A stretch of 64,000 nt of DNA from Sugiyamaella lignohabitans (Eukaryota; Ascomycota; Dipodascomycetes; Dipodascales; Trichomonascaceae), in NCBI RefSeq assembly GCF_001640025.1, contig NC_031672.1, positions 4,340,001 through 4,404,000 of the forward strand, read 5' to 3'. The notes under the pieces were generated by a model that had not been told where the DNA came from, ran no database searches, and was given only the letters and a program-made list of their open reading frames with translations. The stretch's first letter is position 1; each line of letters begins with the position of its first letter. Positions 51,421 through 62,507 of this stretch are shown in pieces. A program made the translations under genes and the position numbers.

Positions 51421-53660
51421 ATGACAAACATGAGCATGCAGAATCGGTAAGTAAATCAATGGCCCATGCTGCACCACCATAGTATTGGAACTTTTTCCAG
51501 ACTATGGGACAATTAACATTTTGTCTAATAATTCCATGTCAATATATTTGTTATCAAAGGATATGTCGGCCATTATGCACCAGCGTTGATAATTATTATG
51601 CATGCATGGGATATGTGGATGAACAGTAGTGAAATGATAGTGCTCGTTATTTTGTAGATAAAACCGAGAAACTAACACATGGTGTTTTTAGGGTATTGCC
51701 ACCTATAGATCACATAACCAATGGAATTCAATCCAGTGGAGGGCTCGCATCGATAAATTCTACATCTTCGAGTCCATCTACGATTCCTTTTCATCATCGA
51801 CCCAATATTCCATCGTCTCGACTTGGATCTTCCGGATCTATAGTGAAAACTGAGCCCAGCGATCCGTCTAATTATAAGAAGAATACCGTAGTTCCTGCTA
51901 TTAATACTGGCGTTACTAGTGATCATACTCCTGGGGTGTCACCTTCATCGGCAGTTACTCGTGTAAAGCCAGGCCGCCTGAATATTGGCACTCAAAACTG
52001 GTCACAATTCTCATCTGTTGGACCAGCTGGCCCATCTCCTTTATCTCCTCCTCGAAGTCATTTCAAGGAGATTCCGGATACTAGAAAGTCTGGATCGGAG
52101 AACCGAGTTCCCGGTTACTTTTCACCCCCAGCATCCAGGCGGTCATCAGACGAACCCAATCAGAGAAAACAGTCTCAACGTTACCCACATCCGCAATTGG
52201 ACCAGTACTCTTCATATGAGACATCTGGAACATCGACCACACCCATGTCTACAGCAACTATTTCAAGTGGTGGGCCAGTAACTGGGCATAACACAGTAGG
52301 TATTAATAACTCCAATGGACCTAATTCACCATCCCGATCGAATTCTTCTGACTATGGTTCAAGTCAAGCTCGACAAGTGGATATCCATCCCAATTTAAAA
52401 CCCTTGGCTGTGTCTAGTAATGGAAACTCCAACCCCGGTTCAATTGCCTCGACACCTAAACTCAGTAATACATCGGGTCCAGTCTCAGGAGGATACTTTG
52501 ATCAAGAACGAAAGGGACCCGTTCATTCAATAGCCAACAATCAGTCATCATATCATGATTCAGAAAGGAAATCATCGATGCCTTATATTAGAGTACCTCC
52601 TCTATCAGGGCCAGGAATCTCTAATCCACAATCTAACGTGCCCTCTCCTACCTCTTCCCAAACGATATCACCTACACGGGCCACTGAAATGAGCAGAATG
52701 TCTGCCCCAATCGGCTATACAAGTGCTCAGCCTAGTGGAACTAATACTCCGATGTATAATTCGAACCAGTCGTATCATATGAATGCAATCAACACATCAC
52801 TTGTTTATAATCAGCAACAGACGCAGAGCCCTATTCATTCTGTACCGCCATCGACTAATGTGAGCTATTCCAATCCATTTAATAACGGAATGCACAATCC
52901 TCATCAACATATAGATCAAGGATCAGTGCACCCACAGCACGGGAATATGGTTCCGCCTCAAGACTATAACAATCACGGGCAAGTTGTCGATACAGACCCA
53001 GCGTCACACTTTACAGAAATTGAAGACACCGCTAGTCATCTGTATCACTTCGTTAGCACAGCCAAAAACGATACCGAAGGGCCGGTCCTGGACAACCTAC
53101 ATCGGCTGATAGAACGGGTTCGGTTTGCAGGAGAGGTGCTCGAGCACTGGTACATACGTCTCTATGACCACCACAAGCAAATTGCCGATGCCCATCAAGC
53201 GCAGGCTCAAGCACAGCAACAGCAACAACAGCAATCAAATCAATACAATAATGGCTACGACTTTCATCGCAGTCATTCACAAGAGTTGGACGTAGATGGA
53301 AACAACAACCGACGTCACTCCAGAAAGCGAACACGCTCATCACCTCGAGAGGAAATTCACTGTCATCAATGCGGTATTACAGATACACCGGAATGGAGAC
53401 GAGGTCCAGATGGTGCGCGTACCTTGTGTAATGCCTGTGGTCTGTATCATGCTAAGCTTGTTAAGAAAAAGGGGGAGACCGAGGCAGCTGAAATACTTCG
53501 TGAACGAAAAGACTTCCGTGCGTCACAGGCTAACAACAATGGTAATGCTAATTCAGGAAGTACATCTATGACAGCAGGTACAGTGATGGGAACAAATATG
53601 CCCAATACCTCCCTGCCTATAGTATCTCCTCGAACACCGCCTTCTCATGTTGAACAGTAA
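51421..53660 (+). CDS. GAT2: GATA zinc-finger transcription factor, GAT2/BRG1-like
   Basis: Exon 1 (51421-51446) encodes MTNMSMQN plus CG; the intron (51447-51691, 245 nt) has GTAAGT, branch ACTAAC and TTTTTAG; exon 2 starts 51692 and joins as CG|G GTA (RVLPPIDHI). 664 residues. The long first part is Ser/Pro/Asn-rich low complexity. Residues about 440-520 are helical (SHLYHFVSTAKNDTEGPVLD) with a Gln-rich run. One GATA finger at about 563-600 is CHQC-x18-CNAC (TPEWRRGPDGARTLCNACGL) followed by YHAKLVKKKG. The 18-residue loop and PEWRRGP resemble Gat2 and Candida Brg1 more than Gln3/Gat1. The stop codon sits inside CAGTAAGT, a perfect donor, so a further 3' exon is possible. Confidence 0.88.
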
Positions 53661-54390
53661 GTTTTCTTAATACAGAAGGTTTCATACGAATATGTTCATG
53701 AGAGTGTAGCTTCCTTCCACGAAAAACTGAATGGTCCAAAAAATTCTCTACTATTTCGACAAATAGATCGAAAACTGGCAAATATAGCCAACAAAATTAC
53801 TACCGACATCACAACTGGTGGTCTAACTAACTAATGCTCATTGACGTCCAATCTTAATATATTTATTTATTCTTTCTTTTTTTTCCTCTCAATTTGTTCT
53901 TTCTTGCAGTGTAGTAATTTGCCTCGGGCATTATTCTGAGCTGTTGTAACCGTTTGAAAGTTGATCACAAGAATGGAGAATAGGCCGAAGTTTTAAATTT
54001 TTCGTGAAATCATGAAATGGTTCATCTCCAAGGATCATACAGTTCTATCGGCTTGAGGCCGAGTACAGAACCGACGACAATAATCTTCTAGAGTTTCAGA
54101 TGACCCAGTCATATCTCTAAACCAGTCGCCCGGAGACTCACCTTACTCAAATCAAGTGTCGGCTGATCACCGAGCCATGACGGTTCAGAAAGAAAGACCC
54201 TAAAACACGTTTACCTGGCCCACATATGATTCAAAATCAAGTGTCGGCTGGTCATTTATCCACGTGCCATTGTTCGAGCCCAAGAAATAGGTCGGGTGTA
54301 AGCAGTCCAAGGAGACTGCTTTACTATATGTAAATGTATATATTAACGACTAGTCATATGCAATAGTTTTTGAGATTAAATCTTGGGCCT
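53661..54390. other. 3' region between converging GATA factor and NDUFB7
   Basis: Contains a T-rich tract and acceptor-like TTTCTTGCAG (ends 53909), and two copies of a 16-bp sequence ATCAAGTGTCGGCTGR at 54151 and 54236. No coding frame supported. Confidence 0.5.
54151..54254. repeat. Direct repeat ATCAAGTGTCGGCTG, two copies
   Basis: Copies at 54151-54169 and 54236-54254 (ATCAAGTGTCGGCTGATCA and ATCAAGTGTCGGCTGGTCA), one base different, 85 bp apart. Confidence 0.7.
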
Positions 54391-54711
54391 CTAGTTGGCA
54401 GCGGCAGCATCACGCTCAGCCTTGATCTTCTCCAATTGTTTAACTCTTCTTTGGAAATCGAGCCATTGGCATTCTTCATAAGCGTGTCTTTCCTGTTGAC
54501 AGTTCCAAGGCAAGAAACTACCTTCCCGTCTACATTTGTTAAGTGGTACTAGTAAAGAAGCACAACGATCACGCCATTGGATTGGGATTTTGTGTTGCTT
54601 CATTTCCTCCTCGGAGACTTTATTACAATGTTAGTACTTGAAAACTTGGCGATCTTGGGTCATCTAGGGCAAGTAGTTTTCTTATCATGTTGAACATTTA
54701 CACTCTGCCAT
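54391..54711 (-). CDS. Complex I subunit NDUFB7/B18, with a 10-nt first exon
   Basis: Accessory subunit of mitochondrial NADH dehydrogenase. Exon 1 (54702-54711) encodes MAE plus T; the intron (54618-54701, 84 nt) has donor GTAAAT, perfect branch TACTAAC and acceptor AAAG; exon 2 (54391-54617) joins as T|TC and gives FSEEEMKQHKIPIQWRDRCA. 78 residues. Twin CX9C motifs (CASLLVPLNKC and CQQERHAYEEC) are those of the family, with LNKCRREGSFLPW typical of fungal B18. Its presence means the organism has true complex I. The exon-1 assignment is inferred; an internal ATG at 54603 gives a 70-residue form lacking the usual EEM lead. Confidence 0.88.
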
Positions 54712-55892
54712 ATTCTTAGAATTCGAAATCAGCATTCAAAAAAAATTATCAGACAAGCCAAAAGACTTCTGGCGATTATCGCATCCATCAAGTACTCAGT
54801 TCAGCTTATTGATACCGATCTCAGGCTTATTCACAGTTTGTACTTCGAAGGTTGCCAAATTCCATATCTATCTTACTTTATCAAAAAAAAAAAGCATATT
54901 TCAGAAGTACAAATCACGCAGTGAAGTAACCAATAACCATATCAAACTACTCATAACTATCACAGACTTCTTATATCGAATAGTACCAATTTCGACATTG
55001 GTTCAACCGTTCCCGATGTGTTCGGCCATGACCCTACTCTGACCTTTGAAAAAATCACTTCTACCCTAGATATACCCCTAAAATACACCAGATCCTATAC
55101 TTACGAGGCTCTGGTAAACTGGTCAGACTCATTTTGTGTTGTGTTAAGAAGGACTGATAATTATCTCTTTCGTGACAATCGACACTGGTCCCGGCCGAAT
55201 TCGACAAAACTACTTCACGACAAGTAGGGTTTGGGTACCATTACATCCCTTTGGCTATGATTGGTTGAGTGTCGCGACAATGCGGCGCATGCGGCAAGTT
55301 ACAGAGGTCTATAAGCAGCCAGAAACTGTGGCAGTCTTGACACTGAACACCGAACCTAGAAAGAAATATATTATACTTCATTTATCTAATCTGCTTTTGG
55401 ACTTTCCGTAGAAGTATAAAACCCCGTGATTCTGTTGCAATGAAGTGGGATCGACTCGGTCTTGCCCAATTGACCTATGAGATTTCGAACCCAGGAGATA
55501 AATAATGCCATCCTGATGTGCCACCCATCAAACCTCATACCCTCTCTACTCTTTATCATACTAAGATATCGATAAAGTCACACCGGTTACCCCGTTCTCC
55601 ACTTTGTCCTCTCCCCTGGTTGATTTTTCCGTTGCGTACATCCATGCAGCGGCATGCAACTTTATGCACTGTCAAGCAGATAGATAATCCGGTCCCTCAG
55701 AAGTACTAAAATCTCCGACAAATCACCACCAGCTACAAGACTCTCCAATCCACAATTAAAACACAAACCCAAACACGATCTCATTCCTTGCCAGCTCCTC
55801 TCTCACAAAAGTGCTGATCAATCCTCAACCCCCAGCCCCCAGCTCCAACCTCAGCAGCGACTCAGAACCCATTTTCCCATCACTTCCCACCC

Positions 55893-55954
55893 CGACTCGA
55901 GTGCAGCGAGAGGAGCAACCAGGGTCTGGGGCGGAGCCCCAGCCGCCGGAGGCA
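55893..55954. repeat. GC-rich element, single arm with b tip
   Basis: CGACTCGAGTGCAGCGAGAG, CAACCAGGGTCTGGGGCGGA, GCCCCAGCCGCCGGAGGCA. Right-hand polarity; its partner-like left arm lies 54 bp further on (56008). Confidence 0.87.
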
Positions 55955-56007
55955 GTCCCCTCCTCACCGAGGCCCTGCAGATCTCCACATCGATCGCCAA
56001 GGGGTCG

Positions 56008-56061
56008 TGCCTCCGGCGGCTAGGGCTCTGCCCCAGACTTTCTCTCGCTGCGCTCGATTCG
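56008..56061. repeat. GC-rich element, single arm with b tip, shortened
   Basis: TGCCTCCGGCGGCTAGGGCT, CTGCCCCAGA, then CTTTCTCTCGCTGCGCTCGA. The part between AGAC and the tip is deleted. Confidence 0.8.
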
Positions 56062-56402
56062 TTTTCGTGGGTCGATGCTCGCAGCAATCTCCCCAGCTGC
56101 CGGAAGCACTTCCCCCGACCGCGGAGTTGCTAGCAGCGGTAGACCCCGCTCAGCAACAGAGTTTATCAATAAACTTTAGCCCATGTTACAGGCTCGGCTG
56201 GATATCATGTGATATGAGATTGAGCGAACGAGGTGGGGCACAGCACCTCGGTTGACGTCACGCACTTATCGCGCAAGCAAACGACCACCCCTCAATCGAC
56301 TTGTCGTGTGCTCTGTTTACACAACAGAGACTATCACTCGACTCGGTTGCTGGCCCCTCACCCGACGATTGTGGTGGGGGTGGAGGTGAGGGTGGGGGTG
56401 TG

Positions 56403-56542
56403 TGCCTCCGGCGGCTGGGGCTCCGCCCCAGACCCTGGTTGCTCTTGCTTCGCAAGAGATTACCGGGACCGGAGACGTAACGACTCGAGCGAAGCGAGAG
56501 GAGCAGCCAGGGTCTGGGGCGGAGCCCCAGCCGCCGGAGGCA
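56403..56542 (+). mobile_element. GC-rich palindromic element, two arms (a left, b right), compensated hairpin
   Basis: The a hairpin reads CTCTTGC-TTC-GCAAGAG (56442-56458): both sides of the stem changed so pairing is kept. Right arm has CGACTCGAGCGAAGCGAG. Confidence 0.92.
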
Positions 56543-57189
56543 CGACCCCACCCCCCAACCACGGTACGATCGATGTGGAGCCCGATCTAGTATGGTGGCT
56601 CAGAAGAGTAATCGAGTTCCGGAAGGACTAAAGGAAGAGTGCTCAGAACGGAGCATGGGGGTAAAATGCGGGGGAGCTCTTGTGTGTGGGACGATGGAAG
56701 GGTGCGATGAGATGCAGATGAGGTACATGAGAATGGGGGGTCGGCAGCGGCCCAAAAGGGGTGCGGGGGTAGTGGGGGTGATGATGCAGCATGTTTGAAA
56801 TCCGTGAATAATCCCGGACAGATGGTGATGATGGTCTTGTGTTGGCGACAACCCATTGTCCGGGGTAATTAGAACTCCTCATCGAAGACATGGCTGGCGG
56901 GCTGCAGTACGAATTCAGTTTTGGGGTTTGACCCGACCCAGAAACCCAAACCGAGACCGATCGAATGAATGCGATGCCATGCGAACACAGAAAGCGCCAG
57001 CGCCGTTCGGAGCTTCTTCGCTCACGGCGCACACGAAATTTACCCGAGATTGGGTTAAATATGCACCCGGATGGGACACCCACCGACGCTCAGAAACGAA
57101 ATACCCCGCGATGCGCCCACTTCACCCCGAACTGGCAACCCGCCGCGCCTGCTTTTTTGCGCCGGAACCAAACTTTGTTTGGGGGGGTC

Positions 57190-57329
57190 TGCCTCCGGCG
57201 GCTGGGGCGCTGCCCCAGACCCCGCTGCTCCTCTCGCTGCGCTCGAGTCGGTTGCGTCTCCGGTGCCCGCTATCTCCTGCGAAGCAGGAGCAACCAGGGT
57301 CTGGGGCGGAGCCCCAGCCGCCGGAGGCA
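57190..57329 (-). mobile_element. GC-rich palindromic element, two arms (b left, a right)
   Basis: Left arm with GGGGCGCTGCCCC core and b tip; right arm with GGGGCGGAGCCCC core and a tip. Flanks GGGGGGGTC and CACCCCCACCCC extend the symmetry. Confidence 0.92.
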
Positions 57330-57590
57330 GCACCCCCACCCCACCCCGCCTGGGAGATAAGAAAGAAGGTTTCAGGTATCGGCGCCTCAGGCGTCGCTGC
57401 AACAAAGGTTTGTTATTGACCGAGATAGGAGGTGGATGTGAGACACGGACCACTGGATGGAAGCATTGGCTGCGTGTAAGATGGCCCTATCAGGGCTGGA
57501 TCTATCCGGTAGCGGTGACAAGGACCTCTGAGACATGGCAGTCATCTGATATCTTCAGACCACATACCCCAGCTTGAGAACAGACCTGAG

Positions 57591-57638
57591 ACCTGGACTA
57601 AGACCTGGACTAAAACCTGGACTGAGACCTGGACTGAG
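57591..57638. repeat. Four tandem 12-bp units, ACCTGGACTRAR
   Basis: Units ACCTGGACTAAG, ACCTGGACTAAA, ACCTGGACTGAG, ACCTGGACTGAG. The length is a multiple of three but the frame has no gene context. Confidence 0.75.
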
Positions 57639-58340
57639 ACAAGAGTAAGTAACCAAAAAGGGCTTACTAGTGCCCGACGACTATCAGTCACAAGCCATCC
57701 GGAGAGGGGGCGAGAGATATGGAAGCTGGCCTGAGCCAATAGCCCGATGATACTGCAGGCCATACCAAAGCAACTGGCGGGGCAGGCACACAAACAGTTA
57801 TCGAAAGGGTCGGGTCGTTCCGACTGGGTCACCTACCGACAAACGGCATGAAGATTCCAATTGTCGCTGCACGAGCACGATAATTGTCGTCGTTCGGGTG
57901 GTGGCCCGAAGTCTGCTCGGTAGACTCATTTGTGGGGCAGATAGAGTCATCATCCGAAAAAGTACGTGCAGACAGCCGTAGCGATGGGCAGAATGCGGGG
58001 TAATTGTGAGACTCTGTAGGCGTCGGCAAGATCGCAGCAGTTCGGTGCATAGATTGAGCCAGGTGCATGGTGCATACATAGTCTTTGCTTCTCGGAGAAA
58101 CGGACGGTTTGGGAACTCTGCTTCTACTGCACCACAGACATCAGAGCCATGGCCCTTCGCTACCAAAGAGTACTAGCTCGATATGTTCAGGTAGCTGCCG
58201 ATAGGGGAACAACGGTAACGACCGCGGCTAAGGGCTGCGACAATGCGTCGAGCTAGCAATGCAACATGTCCCTCGGGGATTAGTGGGTTAGTATCCCTCC
58301 GAGGGCTACACTTGGGGGAGTAATTGGGAGTGGGTGCTGC

Positions 58341-58376
58341 TGCCTCCGGCAGCTGGCGCTTCGCTTCAGTCGGGCG
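58341..58376. repeat. Degenerate GC-rich element arm
   Basis: TGCCTCCGGCAGCTGGCGCT then TCGCTTCAGTCGGG; a left-polarity arm with an internal deletion joining it to a b-like tip. Confidence 0.6.
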
Positions 58377-58601
58377 TGGGGGGACTGGCAGCGTCATGCG
58401 TGGTGTAGCAGGACTACTAGTACGCGGTTAGTTCAGTTGGCCAGGCAGAGAAAATTGTTCCCCGGGCTTGAATCCATCACACCAGGCTCAAAATGGGCCC
58501 GCCAAGAGGCAGCAGATGTGACATCGGCGGTAGGACAGCAGAAGCAGCAGAAGCAGCAGAGATGAGATTGTAACCACCAGAACCAGAACCCAAACCAGGA
58601 T

Positions 58602-58665
58602 TGGGACCTGGACCTGGACCTGGAACTGGAACTGAACTTGAACTTGGACCTGGATTTGGACCTGG
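58602..58665. repeat. Hexamer-type repeat GGACCT/GGAACT
   Basis: GGGACCTGGACCTGGACCTG, GAACTGGAACTGAACTTGAA, then CTTGGACCTGGATTTGGACC. Degenerate simple repeat. Confidence 0.65.
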
Positions 58666-59299
58666 TGAAAAAAGCTCCCCCTGATCCCTGCCGTATAAGC
58701 TATATTCCGGAAATATTGATAGGGTAACAGTAACAGCGGCCCCACAGCCCCGGCTGAAGTAGCACCTGAACCAGCAGCAGCAGAAACCGGCAGGGGCAGG
58801 AGCAGCACGAGCGCAGCAGCAGCAGCGGAATGAGCTGAGACTACTGCAGGCCATGCTACTACAGGGAGCGGCAGGTAGGTCCGTCGGCAGTACTGCTGCG
58901 GCTATACTACTACAGGGTCCCGGAATCCACCTCCGGCCTACTATCGCTACTGCTACCGCTACCGCTGCCCCTGCTGCTGCCCCTGCTCATGCTACGGGCC
59001 CATCGACCACGTTCCGGCCTGTATGGGGGCCACCTGCCATTCGGTGCTCGGTTCTCGGAGCTGCTGCTCTACCTGCTCTCTGGACCTGAAACCAAAGTTT
59101 TTTTCTATCCAGAGCCAGAGGCTCAGCTCCAAAAATGTCTCGGACCAAGCTTCCTCCCACACTCTCACTCAAACCCACCGCTACCGAGATCCTACCGACC
59201 ACCACCCGACCGACAACCGGACGCAGCCGACGTCAACGACAACTCGCATGTGCCAGCCAGCCGGCACCCCATCGTCTAAACGAGGTCGACCCCTCCCTC

Positions 59300-59438
59300 T
59301 GCCTCCGGCGGCTGGGGCTCCGCCCCAGACCCTGGTTGCTCCTCTCGCTGCGCTCGAGTCGTTACAGGGGGTCCCGGGGCATCTCCTGCGAAGCAGGAGC
59401 AACCAGGGTCTGGGGCGGAGCCCCAGCCGCCGGAGGCA
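59300..59438 (-). mobile_element. GC-rich palindromic element, two arms (b left, a right)
   Basis: Near-consensus copy: arms match as inverted repeats from TGCCTCCGGCGG to the tips, b tip CTCTCGCTGCGCTCGAGTCG, a tip CTCCTGCGAAGCAGGAG. Confidence 0.93.
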
Positions 59439-59990
59439 CACCCCCGCCCCCGTCTCGACCCTGGCCCCAGCCACGGAACCATTTCGCGTTAAGTTTATCC
59501 ATGATTAGACTGCAATCATAGTTTTAGGACCATAATTTGACAGGTCGATAGTAGATTGCCATAATGGTCCGGTGATTGGGGTGCTGGCGGTTCAACTATA
59601 ATCGCCAGCATAAATCGAACCATAATATCAGGCGCGGCACTGTATTCTATAATCGGAACATCTGTTATCGTGATCGATCAATCATATCAGTAGTAATCAA
59701 TAATTATAATGCTAATGTTAATGTTAATAAAATAGATTATCACCCTGACCCCATCCGGCACCCGCATATAAACCCCAAGACCGTGCAGGAAGGTTCCGGG
59801 GTCCAACCTAGGCTGTCGGTATTGCCAAATAAACTCGGGCCTAAAAGTTGCCCTTTCCATCAAATTATCACACAGCCAAACCTTAGATACGGTCGGTTTA
59901 GATAGAATACCAAATTGGTAATAAAACAGAAGACACAATAATTTCCATCAAACACAGCCCTTTCCGACACATGCACAGGGCTGGGGGTAC

Positions 59991-60129
59991 TGCCTCCGGC
60001 GGCTGGGGCTCCGCCCCAGACCCTGGTTGCTCCTCTCGCTGCGCTCGAGTCGGTGCGGGGGGTCCCCGGGTGGTCTCCTGCGAAGCAGGAGCTACGGGGT
60101 CTGGGGCAGCGCCCCAGCCGCCGGAGGCA
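59991..60129 (-). mobile_element. GC-rich palindromic element, two arms (b left, a right)
   Basis: Left core GGGGCTCCGCCCC, right core GGGGCAGCGCCCC, so arms belong to different sequence subtypes. Flanks GGGGGT and CACCCACCCC. Confidence 0.92.
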
Positions 60130-60527
60130 CACCCACCCCACCCCCGCTGGAAGGGGGAGAGACGGGAAGGCCCCCGCGTTTAGTTTCTCCACACAGTTAG
60201 TTCATAGCGGGCAGGCTGTGGAAAAGTGGTTAGCGGTGGAACACGAAGACGACGGCGTCCCTGCGTGACTGTTGTCATTTCCCCACTCTTGTCGTGACCC
60301 CGTTGATAGCGGCAGCAGAGTGGGAGCAGTAGTAGCGAGAGGCTGTTCATGCATGGATGTTTCTTCGTGTGTTCTCCCCCCGCCCCCCGCTCCTGCCACT
60401 GCCGATATAGGCAGGACTGTTTTGATTTCCCCACACCCGGCCATAAAAAAAACTCGTCTACATGCCCCCCGGGATTATGTCTCAGAAACCATAACGCATC
60501 CCCAAACTGCCATAATCCCCGCTCAAC

Positions 60528-60589
60528 CGACTCGAGCGAAGCGAGAGGAGCCACGGGGTCTGGGGCAGAGCCCCAGCCGCCGGAGGGCA
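60528..60589. repeat. GC-rich element, single arm with b tip
   Basis: CGACTCGAGCGAAGCGAGAG, CCACGGGGTCTGGGGCAGAG, CCCCAGCCGCCGGAGGGCA (one extra G). Confidence 0.86.
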
Positions 60590-60790
60590 GGACCCACCCA
60601 CCAACCGTCGACCCCACTCTGGCGGTAGTAGTAACCGCGACAAAACGTGGGACAACATGCCCACGGAAGTTAGCGTGGGGAGGGAATGGGGCCAGAACCG
60701 GGCCTGGGCCTCTAGGGGGTGATTAGTACCCCCCATGCAGCAAATGATTTCAGCCATAATACCCATTACCATTACCCGCTGGCGGTAGAT

Positions 60791-60826
60791 GTGGGTTGCG
60801 TGGGTTGCGTGGGTAGCGTGGGTGTG
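60791..60826. repeat. Tandem 9-bp repeat GTGGGTTGC
   Basis: GTGGGTTGC twice, GTGGGTAGC, then GTGGGTGTG. Local duplication, no evident function. Confidence 0.7.
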
Positions 60827-61491
60827 GTAGCGAAGGTGGATGTGGGTGCGATTTCTTCCGTTGCCGTATGCGCATTAGTGCGTTCGGGTCTGGAGTTTCC
60901 CACTTTTCGCACCCACACCCCCATCTAGCCATCGCCAATCTCTGGGAGTCGGGAAAAAGCAATGTGAGTATTTGCCGGGTTTGTAGAGGGTTGCAGTTGC
61001 ATGGAACAGGAATAAATGGGGAAAAAGCAAAGGAGGAAAATTTCCACCGAAAAAGAAATATGGACCAAGGTTTAAGCCCCCACATCTTCGGTTGAGAGGG
61101 TTTTCGTGCCGATGATTCTACAGACTAATAAGTAACCACAACAGTTGAATAAGATATAAAAGAATCCCATATCTCACCCCGGATTTTCTAGATACATAAT
61201 TTACGGGGTAACAACAACAAAAAGTTATAAGTTTTATTATCATCATTATTATTATTATTCATTTACCATTATCATTTGTTATTATTAATAGTACTACAAC
61301 TGGTTCATAGTACTACTGCCACTGCCACTGCTATTGCTACTACCTCTATCGCCCATAGTACTACAACTGCTCCATAGTACTATTACTGTTACTACTACAG
61401 CTTGCTTCAACCACTACAACAGCACCACTGGTACCACCACAGTATAAAAACCAAAACTATTGACACAACTGGAAGGAATAATCATTTCGCT

Positions 61492-62403
61492 ATGTCTACA
61501 ATGATCTCTACCATGTACTCCACAGCCATGTCACAACATATTCCACAGAGCCTGTTATCGTCACCAACGGTAAGAGTCAGCTCTCCTGGTCTTGGAAAGC
61601 CTTCATTTTCTCACATTGAACATGTATCCAAGCCCACTACTGCCAAGGTCCTTCCTTTAAAGGATCTTATAGCCAAGAACTTCTCTGATATGTATGCACC
61701 AGAAGTTCTTGCTGACCCCAGATTACTCAACGATATTGGTCGACCCAAATTCACTGATCGTGCTATTGTTGACTGGACAGTCAACGACGTGCGATCTCTG
61801 TTAATAGTGTGTGAATTACAACCGGAATGGAACGGAGTTTTACCCGTGGTTCAAGAGTCGGGTTACAGAATGATGCACTTGCCATTGAACGCTTCAAACG
61901 AGCAGATTGTTGATACTTTAGTGTCTTCAGATATTTACAAGGAGCACAATTTTGACAAGCGATTCCTTGTTCAAACTGCTCAATACACAGTTGAAGCTGC
62001 TCGTCGCAGAATTGTTGGTAACCAAGCTAATGGGAACGAGTTTGCGCCATTAAGCAAACCTGAATGGAGAAACATCATTGAAAACTATCTGTTAAACCTG
62101 GGATGTGAAGCTCAATGCCGATTGGATTATAAGAGAGTTTGCATGCAACTCAAGCGCCAGAAACAAGCTCTTGCCAAAGAAACCTCATCGCATTCATCCT
62201 CGTCCAACTCGCTTCTCAAGAAAGCCCTCCTTGCATCCTCGTCCACGTCTCCCGACTTCCCCTCGTACCTCAAGAATAACATGAACTCACAAAAGCCCAA
62301 GCCCAGTCTTACCCGCCACGAGAAACAAGTGGTCTGGGTCCAAGTGCAATCCCAGCTCTACCAACGCCTGGGACTCGACTGGGAAGCCGACGAGCTCGTC
62401 TAA
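61492..62403 (+). CDS. MTH1: Glucose-signalling regulator, MTH1/STD1 family
   Basis: Homologue of yeast Mth1 and Std1, which link plasma-membrane glucose sensors (Snf3/Rgt2) to the Rgt1 repressor and are degraded when glucose is present. 303 residues from ATG 61492 (MSTMISTMYSTAMSQ); the upstream open frame has no ATG. Shorter than Mth1 and Std1 (about 430-445), mainly by a reduced N-terminus. Diagnostic stretches: MYAPEVLADPRLLNDIGRPK, VDWTVNDVRSLLIVCELQPE, FLVQTAQYTVEAARRR and LSKPEWRNIIENYLLNLGCE. A Ser-rich linker (HSSSSNSLLKK) precedes the C-terminal WVQVQSQLYQRLGLDWEADE. A long leader with repeated TAGTACTACAACTG lies upstream. Single gene in a repeat-rich area. Confidence 0.92.
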   Translation: MSTMISTMYSTAMSQHIPQSLLSSPTVRVSSPGLGKPSFSHIEHVSKPTTAKVLPLKDLIAKNFSDMYAPEVLADPRLLNDIGRPKFTDRAIVDWTVNDVRSLLIVCELQPEWNGVLPVVQESGYRMMHLPLNASNEQIVDTLVSSDIYKEHNFDKRFLVQTAQYTVEAARRRIVGNQANGNEFAPLSKPEWRNIIENYLLNLGCEAQCRLDYKRVCMQLKRQKQALAKETSSHSSSSNSLLKKALLASSSTSPDFPSYLKNNMNSQKPKPSLTRHEKQVVWVQVQSQLYQRLGLDWEADELV

Positions 62404-62507
62404 ACCCCACACTCACACACTATTTAACTGCATTTTCACGACCACGATTCTATGACTTATTTATTAATGATTAATTTATTCTCTTACACACACTTGGCTG
62501 GGGGGTC

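Larger units (their letters stand above)
54712..61491. other. 6.8-kb gene-poor, repeat-rich region
   Basis: From about 55.9 kb the DNA becomes GC-rich and holds eight GC-rich element copies (55893-60589), a 12-bp tandem repeat (57591-57638), a hexamer-type repeat (58602-58665), GCA/GCT-rich tracts (58520-58990) and a 9-bp repeat (60791-60826). Many open frames here exist only because element arms contain almost no stops in any frame. I find no conserved protein or tRNA. Confidence 0.5.

Noticed and set aside
55440..55530. TTCGAACCCAGG as reverse tRNA B box
   Set aside because: The T-stem is weak, and the acceptor stem and A-box spacing do not fold into a cloverleaf.
56233..57577. Overlapping frames of 90-190 codons around the element copies
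   Set aside because: They are built from element arms, which contain almost no stops, and repeat the same meaningless peptides found at other copies.
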